Shown in pieces: positions 1 to 7,386 of a stretch of 64,000 nucleotides of DNA. The translations under genes and the position numbers were made by a program. Origin of the DNA: Nitrospirota bacterium (lineage in GTDB: Bacteria; Nitrospirota; Thermodesulfovibrionia; Thermodesulfovibrionales; Dissulfurispiraceae). The first letter of the stretch is position 1. Each line of letters starts with the position of its first letter. The stretch covers positions 1 to 64,000 of the forward strand of contig JAMCVZ010000035.1 in assembly GCA_023476565.1 (NCBI GenBank), written 5' to 3'. The notes below the pieces were generated by a model. The model was given only the letters and a program-made list of their open reading frames with translations, ran no database searches and was not told the origin of the DNA.

Positions 1-2
1 CG

Positions 3-83
3 CCGGTGGGGGTGAACGAGTACCGCTTGTCCGGGCAATTCCAGATGCTGACAAACCATCTGAATCAGGTAAATAGAACATGA
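3..83 (+). CDS. C-terminal tail of an unidentified protein (partial)
   Basis: An open frame enters from the left edge and stops with TGA at 81-83. It gives 26 residues, starting PVGVNEYRLSGQF and ending NQVNRT. The family cannot be named from so short a piece. Another frame is also open to a TAG at 75-77, so the frame choice is tentative. Confidence 0.3.
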   Translation, partial: PVGVNEYRLSGQFQMLTNHLNQVNRT

Positions 84-166
84 TCAAATTATCTTTCAGC
101 ACCAATGCATTTGTACGCTATTCGGTCAGAGCCTTGATTCAGTCCCCTATCCTAAGGTAATTTTGA

Positions 167-172
167 TATAAT
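167..172 (+). promoter_or_regulatory. Possible -10 box upstream of cbiG-cbiH
   Basis: A TATAAT hexamer (in TTTTGATATAATAA) lies about 30 bases upstream of the cbiG-cbiH start. No convincing -35 box is seen at 16-18 bases. The same GATATAAT context occurs just before the polA fragment near 60790. Confidence 0.3.
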
Positions 173-202
173 AAACGGATTGAAGGTGAAGGAAGGAGCT
201 TG

Positions 203-2107
203 ATGTCCGTTGTTATACTTTACATTACCGACAGGGCCTGCACGCTTGCGCAACGGCTCAAGGGACTTTATCCGGATGCCAAAGTTGCGAAGTTCGGACC
301 CGGGGTCATCCCCGGACTCTGGGAGGAGAGCAGAAATCTCATTTTCATCATGGCAGCCGGTATTGTTGCGCGCACGATCGCGCCGCTCATAAAAGACAAG
401 AAAACCGATCCCGCTGTCATTGTTCTGGATGAGGGGGGGAGATTTGCCGTCAGCCTCCTGAGCGGACATATCGGCGGCGCAAATGAGAGGGCACGGGAGA
501 TTGCGAGCTTTTTGGGGGGGGAAGCGGTGATAACAACGGCATCGGATGTCAATAACATGCCCTCGGTAGACCTGTGGGCCCGGGATAATGACCTCGTGAT
601 AGAAGAGTGGGCGCTCGTTCCAAAAATCGGCGCCCGGTTTATCAATAACGGGGCATTAAGGGTATACACGGATACCGGCATCAAACTGCCTGACGCTTTT
701 TTAAAAACAAGCGACCCGGGGTTAGCTGACCTGCTCGTCACAAACAAAAAGGATGCATATTCCGCCCCTGCAGCATGCATGCCCGGAGGGGCAACGCAAT
801 ACCCTGCAAGCGCCTGCCGTGTTAAGGGCCAGCTCTACCTGAGACCCAGGGATCTCGTTGTGGGGATCGGGTGCAACAGCGGAACCCCGGCCGATGAGAT
901 AGAAGGGGCGGTCAGGGGGACACTGGACAAGCACAATTTATCATTCTCATCCATTCACTCCCTTGCTACTATCGATATAAAAATCAGCGAGCAGGGGCTC
1001 GCAGCTTTTGCGGAGAAATACGGTTTTGAGATTGCCGCCTTTACCTCTGACGAACTCAACCGTGTAAAGGGCATCTCGAAATCAAAGGTTGTTTTCAAGG
1101 CAACGGGCGCGCACGCAGTGGCCGAGCCGGCAGCGCTTCTTGCGTCAGGAAATGGAGACTTGCTCGTTCCCAAACAGAAAATAGGCAATGCGACAGTTGC
1201 GGTAACAAAAAGGCTCGGAAGAACAAAGGAGCGGAAGGGCGGAGGCATGAAAGAAAATGACTCAAAAAAAAGAGAGCTCAAGGCCTCCGGAAAAATTTAC
1301 GTTGTCGGCACCGGACCGGGAAGCATTGAACATATAACTCCTTATGCGCAAAACGCCATAAGAAAAGCGGACATAATAATCGGCTACGATACCTATCTGG
1401 ATTTAATAAAGGAACTGCTCGGCGGCAAAGAGGTCTTCTCTACCGGGATGACCAGGGAAATCGACCGCTGCCAAAAGGCCGTAGAACTTGCCTCCGAGGG
1501 GAAAACCGTTGCAGTAATAAGCGGCGGCGACCCTGGAATATATGCCATGGCAGGGCTGGTGTTTGAACTCCTTAAAGACCGTAATGCGTTATCCGTAAAG
1601 CGTGATGAGTTAACGGAGAAAGCCAACGAATCCCTGGACGCATTACGCATCACGCATTACGCATCACGGCCTATAACCGTTGAGGTCATTCCGGGGATAT
1701 CCGCATTAAACGCATGCGCGGCACGCCTCGGCGCACCGCTCATGCACGATTTCGCTTCCATAAGCCTGTCTGACAGGCTCACGCCGTGGGAACTGATCGA
1801 AAAAAGGCTGGAGGCCGCAGCAAGGGCCGACTTTGTCATGATCCTCTACAATCCGAAGAGCAGGGGCCGGGTGGAGCACATCAGCAGGGCGCAGGAAATT
1901 ATCCTGAAACACAGGTCCGGCAATACCCCGGTGGGGATAGTTAAAGGGGCCATGAGAGCTGATGAAAGAGTGGTCATCTCAAACCTCAAAGATATGCTTG
2001 ACCACGATATAGATATGCAGACGGCAGTCATAATAGGCAATTCCAAAACTTTCCTATGGAACAATCTTATGATTACGCCGAGAGGGTATGAAAACAAAAG
2101 ACAGTAA
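203..2107 (+). CDS. cbiG-cbiH: CbiG-CbiH fusion: cobalt-precorrin-5A hydrolase / precorrin-3B C17-methyltransferase
   Basis: This is a bifunctional enzyme of the anaerobic (early cobalt) branch of corrin synthesis. The N-terminal ~340 residues match CbiG: MAAGIVARTIAPLI, LSGHIGGAN and, in the C-terminal part, VVGIGCNSG and FKATGAHAVAEPAALL. After a Lys/Glu-rich linker near residue 345 comes a CbiH/CobJ SAM-dependent methyltransferase: YVVGTGPGS (SAM loop), ISGGDPGIYAMAG, VIPGISALNA and ILYNPKSRGR. CbiG opens the ring lactone and CbiH contracts the ring. The start is ATG at 203, eight bases after GGAAGGAG; a TTG three bases earlier is less likely. Between GLVFELL and TVEVIPGIS there is a ~31-residue insertion encoded by a palindromic repeat (see 1577-1670). 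The gene overlaps the next one by 20 bases. Fusion of these two Cbi activities is known in other bacteria. Confidence 0.92.
   Translation: MSVVILYITDRACTLAQRLKGLYPDAKVAKFGPGVIPGLWEESRNLIFIMAAGIVARTIAPLIKDKKTDPAVIVLDEGGRFAVSLLSGHIGGANERAREIASFLGGEAVITTASDVNNMPSVDLWARDNDLVIEEWALVPKIGARFINNGALRVYTDTGIKLPDAFLKTSDPGLADLLVTNKKDAYSAPAACMPGGATQYPASACRVKGQLYLRPRDLVVGIGCNSGTPADEIEGAVRGTLDKHNLSFSSIHSLATIDIKISEQGLAAFAEKYGFEIAAFTSDELNRVKGISKSKVVFKATGAHAVAEPAALLASGNGDLLVPKQKIGNATVAVTKRLGRTKERKGGGMKENDSKKRELKASGKIYVVGTGPGSIEHITPYAQNAIRKADIIIGYDTYLDLIKELLGGKEVFSTGMTREIDRCQKAVELASEGKTVAVISGGDPGIYAMAGLVFELLKDRNALSVKRDELTEKANESLDALRITHYASRPITVEVIPGISALNACAARLGAPLMHDFASISLSDRLTPWELIEKRLEAAARADFVMILYNPKSRGRVEHISRAQEIILKHRSGNTPVGIVKGAMRADERVVISNLKDMLDHDIDMQTAVIIGNSKTFLWNNLMITPRGYENKRQ
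1577..1670 (+). repeat. In-frame palindromic element inside cbiH domain
   Basis: The left arm runs GTAATGCGTTATCC.. and the right arm is GCATTACGCATCACGCATTACGC. The right arm, reverse complemented, reads GTAATGCGTGATGCG, so the ends can pair. The reading frame stays open and gives DELTEKANESLDALRITHYASR-like sequence in short pieces (DELTEKANESLDAL, then RITHYASR). It sits between two conserved methyltransferase motifs that are normally adjacent. It resembles the peptides encoded by the elements at 2101, 2565, 14199 and 19769. Confidence 0.8.
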
Positions 2108-3503
2108 CGAGTTGAGAGACAATAGTTCAGAAAACCCGCCACTCAATAGGGTTACTCGCCGCTCGTTACCCAAAAGCAATGTTGCCCTGCTCTGGGATGA
2201 ATCGTTCCTCTGGGGATTAATGGCGCTCAAGGCGCTGAGAGCCAATGGGCTTCCCTTTGAGCTCATTAATTCTGAAGATATAAGAGAAGGCAGGCTCCAC
2301 AGCTATTCCATGCTTTTTGTTCCGGGCGGGTGGGCATCGAACAAGCTCAAGACCCTCGGCGGGGATGGGGTCAACGGAATCCGGGAATTTGTCCGGAACG
2401 GAGGCAGCTATCTCGGATTCTGCGGCGGCGCAGGACTTGCGACTCTTGACGGCATGGGTCTTTTGAATATCAAGAGAAAGCCGACAAAAGAACGCGTTCC
2501 GAGCTTCAGCGGCAGGATATATCTCAACATAGACGAACATCCCATCTGGAACGGCTTACTTGAAAGTAGTCACGAGTCACGGGTCACGAGTCACGAGCTA
2601 AAGGATAAGAAAGAACCCGAAAACTTGTCACTCGCCACTCACCGCACGCCACTGATTTTCCATGCGTGGTGGCCGTCTCAATTCCTGGTAGAGGATAGCG
2701 GCACAAAAATGCTTGCCGCATATGGGAATGCGCTGCCGGATTCTTTCAGCTCTGATCTGAATACCGGGGATGTAAGGTCTACCGGCAACTGGTCTGAGTT
2801 CGAAGCGGTCTATCATATTAACCTTAATCCCGAGCGCCTGCTCAATGAGCCGGCAGTAATCGAAGGGACCTTCGGTAACGGCAAAGTAGTTCTTTCCCTT
2901 GTTCATTTCGACACTCCCGGCGATGCGAACGGCACGACTGTTTTAAGAAATTTATGGAACTATCTGTCAGGACAGAAGCCAGAAGTCAGAAGCCAGAAGT
3001 CAGATGAAAAAAGCCCGGGATCTGGCATCTGTCCTCTGAACTCTGAAATTTCCGATCTCGAAGCGGCGGTTTCAGAACTGACTTCCCTCGGCACGCGGAA
3101 CTTCCTCTGGTTCTGGAGAAATCCCATGCTTCTGCAGTGGAGGAGGGGAATCAGGGGGCTTGAATACTGCACCCTGTACATAATGATAAAAGAGATTGCA
3201 GAAATCCTCTGTCAAACTTCCGCGCTTCCGAACTTCCGCGCTTCCGAACCATCCATCAGAGATAATTTGAGCAGGATCAGAGAGCTTCTCCGGCCCTTTA
3301 TTGATAAAGCAAAGCGGCTTTTGGTACTTGAAAGGCTTGCTCTGCAGAATAACCATATTACTTATGAGAAATGCGATGACCCCAAAATACAGAAGCTCAG
3401 GACAGACCTCTTCTCCAATTCAAAAAGCTATGGCGGAATATTCAAAGAGCTCATCGGCGAGATCGATAAGCTCCTCTATTTATTGCTGAAACAGCAGGGC
3501 TGA
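2088..3503 (+). CDS. Class I glutamine amidotransferase-like protein (BPL-N type)
   Basis: A 471-residue protein. The conserved region (about residues 30-310) resembles the class I glutamine amidotransferase-like fold of biotin-protein-ligase N-terminal (BPL_N) proteins: LLWDESFLWG, MLFVPGGWAS and the nucleophile elbow GSYLGFCGGAG, whose Cys is the expected active-site residue. VVLSLVHFDTPGD lies near the end of this domain. The last ~120 residues are helical and not recognised. It overlaps cbiG-cbiH and may share its operon, so a role in cofactor metabolism is possible but unproven. Four repeat elements lie inside the gene (2101-2170, 2565-2654, 2969-3052, 3215-3246), all keeping the frame open. 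The first makes up most of the N-terminus. The true ancestral start is therefore unclear. Confidence 0.7.
   Translation: MKTKDSNELRDNSSENPPLNRVTRRSLPKSNVALLWDESFLWGLMALKALRANGLPFELINSEDIREGRLHSYSMLFVPGGWASNKLKTLGGDGVNGIREFVRNGGSYLGFCGGAGLATLDGMGLLNIKRKPTKERVPSFSGRIYLNIDEHPIWNGLLESSHESRVTSHELKDKKEPENLSLATHRTPLIFHAWWPSQFLVEDSGTKMLAAYGNALPDSFSSDLNTGDVRSTGNWSEFEAVYHINLNPERLLNEPAVIEGTFGNGKVVLSLVHFDTPGDANGTTVLRNLWNYLSGQKPEVRSQKSDEKSPGSGICPLNSEISDLEAAVSELTSLGTRNFLWFWRNPMLLQWRRGIRGLEYCTLYIMIKEIAEILCQTSALPNFRASEPSIRDNLSRIRELLRPFIDKAKRLLVLERLALQNNHITYEKCDDPKIQKLRTDLFSNSKSYGGIFKELIGEIDKLLYLLLKQQG
2101..2170 (+). repeat. Palindromic element at the N-terminus of the amidotransferase-like gene
   Basis: The element begins CAGTAACGAGTTGAGAG and ends CGCTCGTTACC, so the ends are inverted copies of GTAACGAG. 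It is translated as DSNELRDNSSENPPL and following residues, close to the peptides made by other copies (xSNEL-6 to 8 residues-E(N/D)P-x-L). Confidence 0.8.
2565..2654 (+). repeat. In-frame palindromic element, second copy in the amidotransferase-like gene
   Basis: The left arm is made of tandem AGTCACG/GGTCACG heptads (AGTCACGAGTCACGGGTC). The right arm is CTTGTCACTCGCCACTC. The core GAGCTAAAGGATAAGAAAG is shared with the copies at 19769 and 57008. It encodes SRVTSHELKDKKEPENLSLA in frame. Confidence 0.85.
2969..3052 (+). repeat. In-frame repeat of the CAGAAGTCAGAAG variant
   Basis: The left arm holds tandem CAGAAGCCAGAAGTCAGAAG. The right arm GGCATCTGTCCTCTGAACTC is its diverged inverse. 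It is translated as GQKPEVRSQKSDE and following residues. The architecture matches the ACGAGT-type elements but the arm sequence differs. Confidence 0.65.
3215..3246 (+). repeat. Tandem 16-bp repeat inside the amidotransferase-like gene
   Basis: Two exact copies of AACTTCCGCGCTTCCG follow each other in frame and give SALPNFRASEP. This may be one arm of a decayed element of the same general class, since no facing inverted arm is seen. Confidence 0.6.
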
Positions 3504-3531
3504 TTGCTCAATATTTTACAACCTACCTGCA

Positions 3532-3810
3532 CTACAGCGACTCCGCTACCTTAATAATCAGCGCTCTGACCTCTTTATCAAACAAAATCGATACGTGCTT
3601 GACATGAAAATTATAATGTTCATCAGCATACGGCAGGACGGAACTTGCCGCCTATCCCCTTCAGCAGCGACTTGAGCGGGTATGTTCCTCCCAATACCTT
3701 TGTCGCCGAGGGTTTTCCCAGATATTGATATCTACGCCCATTCCGTTGATAAGAACTATCAACGGCCTGTCTCTTTGTCCCTTAATGAGAACTCTTTCAG
3801 GTCTCGACAT
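3532..3810 (-). pseudogene. Degraded small gene with two compensating frameshifts
   Basis: On the minus strand an ATG at 3810 starts MSRPERVLIKGQRDRPL and IVLINGMGVDINIWENP. The protein-like sequence then moves to another frame (ATKVLGGTYPLKSLLKGIGG) and returns to the first frame (YADEHYNFHVKHVSILF, then DKEVRALIIKVAESL), ending at TAG 3532-3534. The first and last parts share a frame, so two opposite indels would explain it. The family is not recognised. It could be a decayed gene or a pair of sequencing errors. Nothing else is seen between it and dsrH except an AT-rich leader. Confidence 0.45.
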
Positions 3811-4005
3811 TATAATCCCAGCTTTATTATACCCGGCATTTTTATATTGACAAGCATAATGCATTATTGTTATAAAGTGAGTTATACTTTGAAAATTCCC
3901 TTTCAAAAAACTTTAATATATCTGTTAAGGATATTATATAGATGTATTATAAGTATTTATTAAAGTCTGCATACCAGACTAAAACACTTAAGAGGAGGTG
4001 TAAGA

Positions 4006-4302
4006 GTGAAACTAGGTGTTTTCATGAGCGATTTCAAGACAGGGTCCGATGTCCTCAACAGATTAAGCGCTGAGAAACTTGGCATTATTCTTGTCGGCAA
4101 CGGTATTTATCACGCTACTGTCAAGGATACCGGGAAAGCTTCTTCCATTCTTGACAAATCCGCCAATTTCTATGTGCTGGCGGAAGATCTCGAGAGCAGG
4201 GGCTTCAATTCCTCAAACGTCGACAGCCGCGTGAAGGTTGTCACGTACGGCGATGTGGTAGATCTCATGTTTAACGATTACGAAAAAGTAATATGGATAT
4301 AG
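4006..4302 (+). CDS. dsrH: DsrH/TusB-family sulfur relay protein
   Basis: A 98-residue protein of the DsrH/TusB family, a small cytoplasmic subunit that works with DsrE and DsrF in persulfide transfer. Family-like features are ILVGNGIYHAT near residue 28, the YVLAEDLESRGF segment in the middle, and the C-terminal DVVDLMFNDYEKVIWI, where the family usually ends in a Trp-containing strand. The start is GTG at 4006, preceded by AAGAGGAGGTG. It is the first gene of a four-gene + strand set (dsrH, dsrE, dsrF-like, tusA) with short gaps, facing the dsrMKJOP operon tail. No Cys is present, whereas oxidisers' DsrH usually carries one, so its exact role may differ. Confidence 0.8.
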   Translation: MKLGVFMSDFKTGSDVLNRLSAEKLGIILVGNGIYHATVKDTGKASSILDKSANFYVLAEDLESRGFNSSNVDSRVKVVTYGDVVDLMFNDYEKVIWI

Positions 4303-4315
4303 GAAGGAGGCAATT

Positions 4316-4678
4316 GTGGGAAAATTGACCATCGGCTGTTTTTCATCATTGGTAGGCTCACTATCCCTTGATTTTGCGGTAAAACTCTCTGAAGCTGCAG
4401 TTAAAAAGGGGCATAGTGTAGATTTCTGGGTATCGAGCAATGCAACAATGCTCTCTAAAAAGGGCCAGAGGGCTTTTAAGGATTATTCCGCCCTTGCAAA
4501 GACCCTTCAGGAGCTCTTTGCCACCGGCAAATTCCAGGCAACAGCCTGCGAGGCTTGCGCTGAGGCAAGAGGCTATGGCAAAGAGGACACCATGGAGGGC
4601 TGGAAGAGGCATAGTATGGACTGGTACCTTGCAAGCACCTTTAGCGCAGACAGGGTGCTGCTCATAGGAGGTGATTAA
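4316..4678 (+). CDS. dsrE: DsrE-family sulfurtransferase with CxxC
   Basis: A 120-residue DsrE-like protein. An N-terminal strand-helix (KLTIGCFSSLVGS) is followed by KLSEAAVKKGHSVDFWVSS. The conserved reactive site is CEAC (Cys78 and Cys81) in ATACEACAEARG, followed by KEDTMEGW and the closing strand SADRVLLIGGD. Cys78 is the expected persulfide carrier. The start is GTG at 4316 after AGGAAGGAGG. The last codons overlap the ribosome binding site of the next gene, implying coupled translation. This protein is the internal Cys-containing reference for the UGA-containing DsrE at 36088-36444, with which it shares length and the KED motif after the active site. Confidence 0.85.
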   Translation: MGKLTIGCFSSLVGSLSLDFAVKLSEAAVKKGHSVDFWVSSNATMLSKKGQRAFKDYSALAKTLQELFATGKFQATACEACAEARGYGKEDTMEGWKRHSMDWYLASTFSADRVLLIGGD

Positions 4679-4679
4679 T

Positions 4680-5093
4680 ATGGCTACCAGAAGACTTGCG
4701 TTTGTCATCAGGTCACTTCCCTACAAGACAGAAGCATCAAGGCTTGCGCTCACTCATGCAATTGCAAGCCAGACCGTTGAGATATACCTGGAAGACGGCG
4801 ATCTGGTTGAGCCGGTCGTATGCTTCATCGGAGACGGCGTAATGAATTGCCTTAAGAACCAGCAGGCAATGAAAAACTACGGGCTCACAAGCATCGAGCA
4901 GCACATGAAGAATTCCCTCCTCCTCGACCTCAAGGTCTTGATATGCAAGGAAGACCTCGACAAATTCGGCATTAAAGAGGACGCTCTCATAATGGATGCC
5001 GAAGACATCGGAGGAGAAACAAAGGCTCAAATAGTTCCCTATAGCGAAATTCAAAAGGAGATGGAGGCAGTCGATCACCTTCAGTTCTTCTAA
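4680..5093 (+). CDS. dsrF: DsrE/DsrF-family protein (DsrF-like)
   Basis: A 137-residue DsrE/DsrF-family protein. It has an N-terminal strand RRLAFVIRSLPYKTEASRL, the segment EPVVCFIGDGVMNC, and a likely reactive Cys89 in LKVLICKEDLDKFGI, in the position where DsrF/DsrE proteins carry theirs. ATG at 4680 is preferred because GGAGGTG lies just upstream; the GTG at 4671 is part of that binding site. It is the third gene of the sulfur-relay set. In oxidisers DsrE2F2H2 passes sulfur to DsrC. Here it probably exchanges sulfur with TusA, encoded next, and with DsrC at 11983. Assignment to DsrF rather than another DsrE paralogue rests mainly on gene order. Confidence 0.75.
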   Translation: MATRRLAFVIRSLPYKTEASRLALTHAIASQTVEIYLEDGDLVEPVVCFIGDGVMNCLKNQQAMKNYGLTSIEQHMKNSLLLDLKVLICKEDLDKFGIKEDALIMDAEDIGGETKAQIVPYSEIQKEMEAVDHLQFF

Positions 5094-5113
5094 AATTCAA
5101 GGAGGATTAAAAA

Positions 5114-5365
5114 ATGGCAGATTTAAAATCGCAGACACCCACAGAGACGCTTGATGTGCTGGGAAGAGTTTGTCCATACCCGTTAGTGCTTACAAAAAAG
5201 CAACTGGAAAAGCTGTCCAGCGGCTCAATTCTCAAGATCGTGTGCGATGCCCCGGCATCCGCAGAGGATTCACTCCCGAGATATGCCGAGAAACAAGGCT
5301 ATGCTATTGAGGTAGTAAAGCTGGAAGACAAAGGGTACTGGGAAATCTACATCCAGAAGAAGTAG
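5114..5365 (+). CDS. tusA: TusA-family sulfur carrier protein
   Basis: An 83-residue TusA/SirA-type carrier. The signature CPYPLV starts at Cys20 in VLGRVCPYPLVLTKK, and this Cys carries the persulfide. The fold is completed by LSSGSILKIVCDAPASAEDS and a C-terminal strand YWEIYIQKK. AAGGAGG precedes the ATG. It is the last gene before the strong terminator at 5379-5412. With the adjacent DsrE, DsrF-like and DsrH proteins it forms a cytoplasmic relay able to deliver sulfane sulfur to or from DsrC. Confidence 0.92.
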   Translation: MADLKSQTPTETLDVLGRVCPYPLVLTKKQLEKLSSGSILKIVCDAPASAEDSLPRYAEKQGYAIEVVKLEDKGYWEIYIQKK

Positions 5366-5378
5366 TTTGCACACAGAC

Positions 5379-5412
5379 AAAAAAGGAGCACAGCGCATGT
5401 GCTCCTTTTTTT
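5379..5412 (+). terminator. Rho-independent terminator after tusA
   Basis: AAAAAGGAGCACAGCGC followed by ATGTGCTCCTTTTTTT: a GGAGCAC/GTGCTCC stem with A and T tracts on both sides. It can end transcription of the + strand relay set and, in the other direction, of the - strand ferredoxin genes. Confidence 0.9.
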
Positions 5413-5434
5413 GACCGATAACCGAGGGGTTTCC

Positions 5435-5620
5435 TTACATTTCAGTTATTGCAATTGCCGTTGCAGGGCAGACGCTCAGGCATGTTTCGCAGAAAACACA
5501 TTCGGACGTCTGATAGGGATCGCTCTTCCCGTCAGCCATTTTGAAAACAGACTGTGGACAGTTATTTACACATTCCTCGCAGCCTTCACATTTTGCCGCA
5601 TTCACTGCTACCATATACAT
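5435..5620 (-). CDS. 2[4Fe-4S] ferredoxin, copy 1
   Basis: A 61-residue bacterial-type ferredoxin with two cluster motifs, KCEGCEECVNNCP and ECVFCETCLSVCP, each CxxCxxCxxxC-P. It carries electrons in the cytoplasm. GGAGGTG precedes the ATG at 5620. It is the last - strand gene of the dsr region and is about 87% identical (8 changes in 61) to the ferredoxin encoded at 5881-6066, so the two arose by tandem duplication. The location suggests electron supply to DsrAB or exchange with DsrMKJOP, which is inference. Confidence 0.92.
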   Translation of the reverse strand: MYMVAVNAAKCEGCEECVNNCPQSVFKMADGKSDPYQTSECVFCETCLSVCPATAIAITEM

Positions 5621-5752
5621 CGCGCATCACCTCCTTGATCGAGTATCTTTGATTTACTGTATCCATTTCTATAAATATCCATTGGGGCTTCAGGGCCGAT
5701 ATAAAATCCTGGGATCGCCGGAATTCCGCTTGCTGACGGGGTTCAAGATAAA

Positions 5753-5780
5753 GGCGGGTAGAGGGACACTCTATCCCGCC
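5753..5780. other. Hairpin between the two ferredoxin genes
   Basis: GGCGGGTAGAG, a five-base loop, then CTCTATCCCGCC forms an almost perfect stem. It lacks a T tract on the minus strand, so it may slow polymerase or protect mRNA rather than fully terminate. Confidence 0.5.
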
Positions 5781-5880
5781 TGCGTTAGTATACCTGCATG
5801 CCCCAAAACCCGCCTTGCGATTGGCCGGACAGGGCTTTACTTTACAGGAGATTATAAACGGGCTGCACCCTTTGAACCGG

Positions 5881-6066
5881 TTACATTTCTGTTATTGTGA
5901 TTACTGTTGTAGGGCAGACGCTCAAGCATGTTTCGCAGAAAACACATTCGGACGTCTGATAGGGGTCACTCTTTCCGTCAACCATTCTGAAGACGGACTG
6001 GGGACAATTGTTTACACACTCTTCACAGCCCTCACACTTCGTTGAATCTACTGCCACCATATACAT
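5881..6066 (-). CDS. 2[4Fe-4S] ferredoxin, copy 2
   Basis: A 61-residue ferredoxin, the tandem paralogue of the one at 5435-5620, with the same two CxxCxxCxxxC-P motifs. AGGAGGTGGCTGCA precedes ATG 6066; a GTG nine bases earlier overlaps the binding site and is unlikely. Differences between the copies are mostly conservative and cluster in the first ten and last ten residues. It lies 141 bases downstream of dsrP on the same strand, separated by a hairpin at 6167-6192, so it may be partly co-transcribed with dsrMKJOP. Confidence 0.92.
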   Translation of the reverse strand: MYMVAVDSTKCEGCEECVNNCPQSVFRMVDGKSDPYQTSECVFCETCLSVCPTTVITITEM

Positions 6067-6166
6067 TGCAGCCACCTCCTGTTATTTCAGTTATTTTAAA
6101 ATTTAGCTTGCTTAAAAATCAATCGCACTTACGCTGCTGCTCGATAATCTCAGGCGCACAAGCAAG

Positions 6167-6192
6167 AGAGCCCATTCAGCGAATGAGCCCTC
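6167..6192 (-). terminator. Hairpin after dsrP
   Basis: On the minus strand GGGCTCATTC-GCT-GAATGGGCTC forms a 10-bp stem followed by TCTTGCTTG. The T content is weak, so this is an attenuator or weak terminator between dsrP and the ferredoxin genes. Confidence 0.5.
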
Positions 6193-6207
6193 AAAATATA
6201 TTCCAGA

Positions 6208-7386
6208 TTAATGCGGTATTTCTACGCCTTCAGTCTCTTCCTTTACCGCTATGGCGACTTTGTAAAGAACAGTGAGTATCAGGAAGCCGATCGCATAGAC
6301 ACCCAGGCTGATCAATAACTCGGGTGCAGTAGGCGTATACTCGACGACTCTCTCAAAGGGGTTCGGCACAAAGCCGCCGACGACCAGCCCCATGCCCTTG
6401 TCAATCCATGTGGAAATAAACACCGCGATCAGGGCCAAAGGCAGAATATTCTCATTCTTGCGCGTATTCGGATAAATCAGCAACGCAAGCCCCACAAATG
6501 CAAGCACAGCGGCAGTCCGCATCCAGGGGACAAGGTTTGTATGCCCTTCAAGCCCGACAAAGAGGTACTTGATCGGATACATGTGGTCCGGTATGTTACT
6601 GTAAAATGCGGTGAACACCTCAAGCAGGAAGAAGAATACATTGATGGTCATGGCATAGGCGACAATCTTTGCCAGCGACTGAATGGCCTCCTTGCCGGGA
6701 TCGAACCTGCTGGTCTTCCTCACTATGAGGGCGAGGAGAATCAGGAGCGCCGGACCAGCGGCAAACGCCGAAGACAGGAAGCGGGCTGCCATAATAGCTG
6801 TCAGCCAGAGGTGTCTTCCCGGGAGACCCGCATACAGGAAAGCAGTTACAGTATGGATGCTGGCTGCCCAGGGTATTGAGAGGTATATGAGGGGCTTCAC
6901 CCATGCCGGAGGCGGCGCCTCTTTACGCTCCGCACCCAGGGTCGTCCACCCGATAAGCAGATTAAGAGTGAGGTAGCCCATAAGAACGATCATGTCCCAG
7001 AACATGACTGAGTTCGGCGTAGGATACAGCATAACATTCATAACCCTCATGGGCTGGCCCAGATCGACAAAGATAAAGAGAATGCACATCATTACCGCAG
7101 AGATGGCCAGAAACTCACCGAGTATGACAATCCTTCCGAACTTCTTATAGTTGTGCAGATAGTAAGGTATGACCAGCATGACCGCAGAAGCCGCCACACC
7201 GACAAGATAAGTAAACTGGGCGATATAAAAGCCCCAGGTAACATCCCTGCTCAGGCCCGTTATTCCCAGGCCGTAGCTGAACTGCCTAAGGTAAGAAATG
7301 AAGCCTACCCCGATGACTGCGAGTAAGAGGAATACCCATCCCCAGTATCTTGGACTTCCGTTTAACGCCTTTTCAAGCATTTTCAT
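6208..7386 (-). CDS. dsrP: DsrP, NrfD-family membrane subunit of DsrMKJOP
   Basis: A 392-residue polytopic membrane protein of the NrfD/PsrC type. It has about ten hydrophobic spans, for example WGWVFLLLAVIGVGFISYL at the N-terminus and a last span near LGVYAIGFLILTVLYKVA. It contains LGQPMRVMNVMLYPTPNS, the usual NrfD loop between helices. DsrP exchanges electrons between menaquinone and the DsrO Fe-S subunit. The first ATG (7386) lies directly on AGGAGGGA, so ATG 7380 (MLEKAL) is the better spaced start. The gene overlaps the end of dsrO by a few codons, indicating translational coupling. It is the last subunit gene of the operon. Confidence 0.93.
   Translation of the reverse strand: MKMLEKALNGSPRYWGWVFLLLAVIGVGFISYLRQFSYGLGITGLSRDVTWGFYIAQFTYLVGVAASAVMLVIPYYLHNYKKFGRIVILGEFLAISAVMMCILFIFVDLGQPMRVMNVMLYPTPNSVMFWDMIVLMGYLTLNLLIGWTTLGAERKEAPPPAWVKPLIYLSIPWAASIHTVTAFLYAGLPGRHLWLTAIMAARFLSSAFAAGPALLILLALIVRKTSRFDPGKEAIQSLAKIVAYAMTINVFFFLLEVFTAFYSNIPDHMYPIKYLFVGLEGHTNLVPWMRTAAVLAFVGLALLIYPNTRKNENILPLALIAVFISTWIDKGMGLVVGGFVPNPFERVVEYTPTAPELLISLGVYAIGFLILTVLYKVAIAVKEETEGVEIPH

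Noticed and set aside
5114-5365. TusA misread as a SirA regulator
   Set aside because: The adjacent dsrE, dsrF-like and dsrH genes and the CPYP motif fit the sulfur-carrier role.
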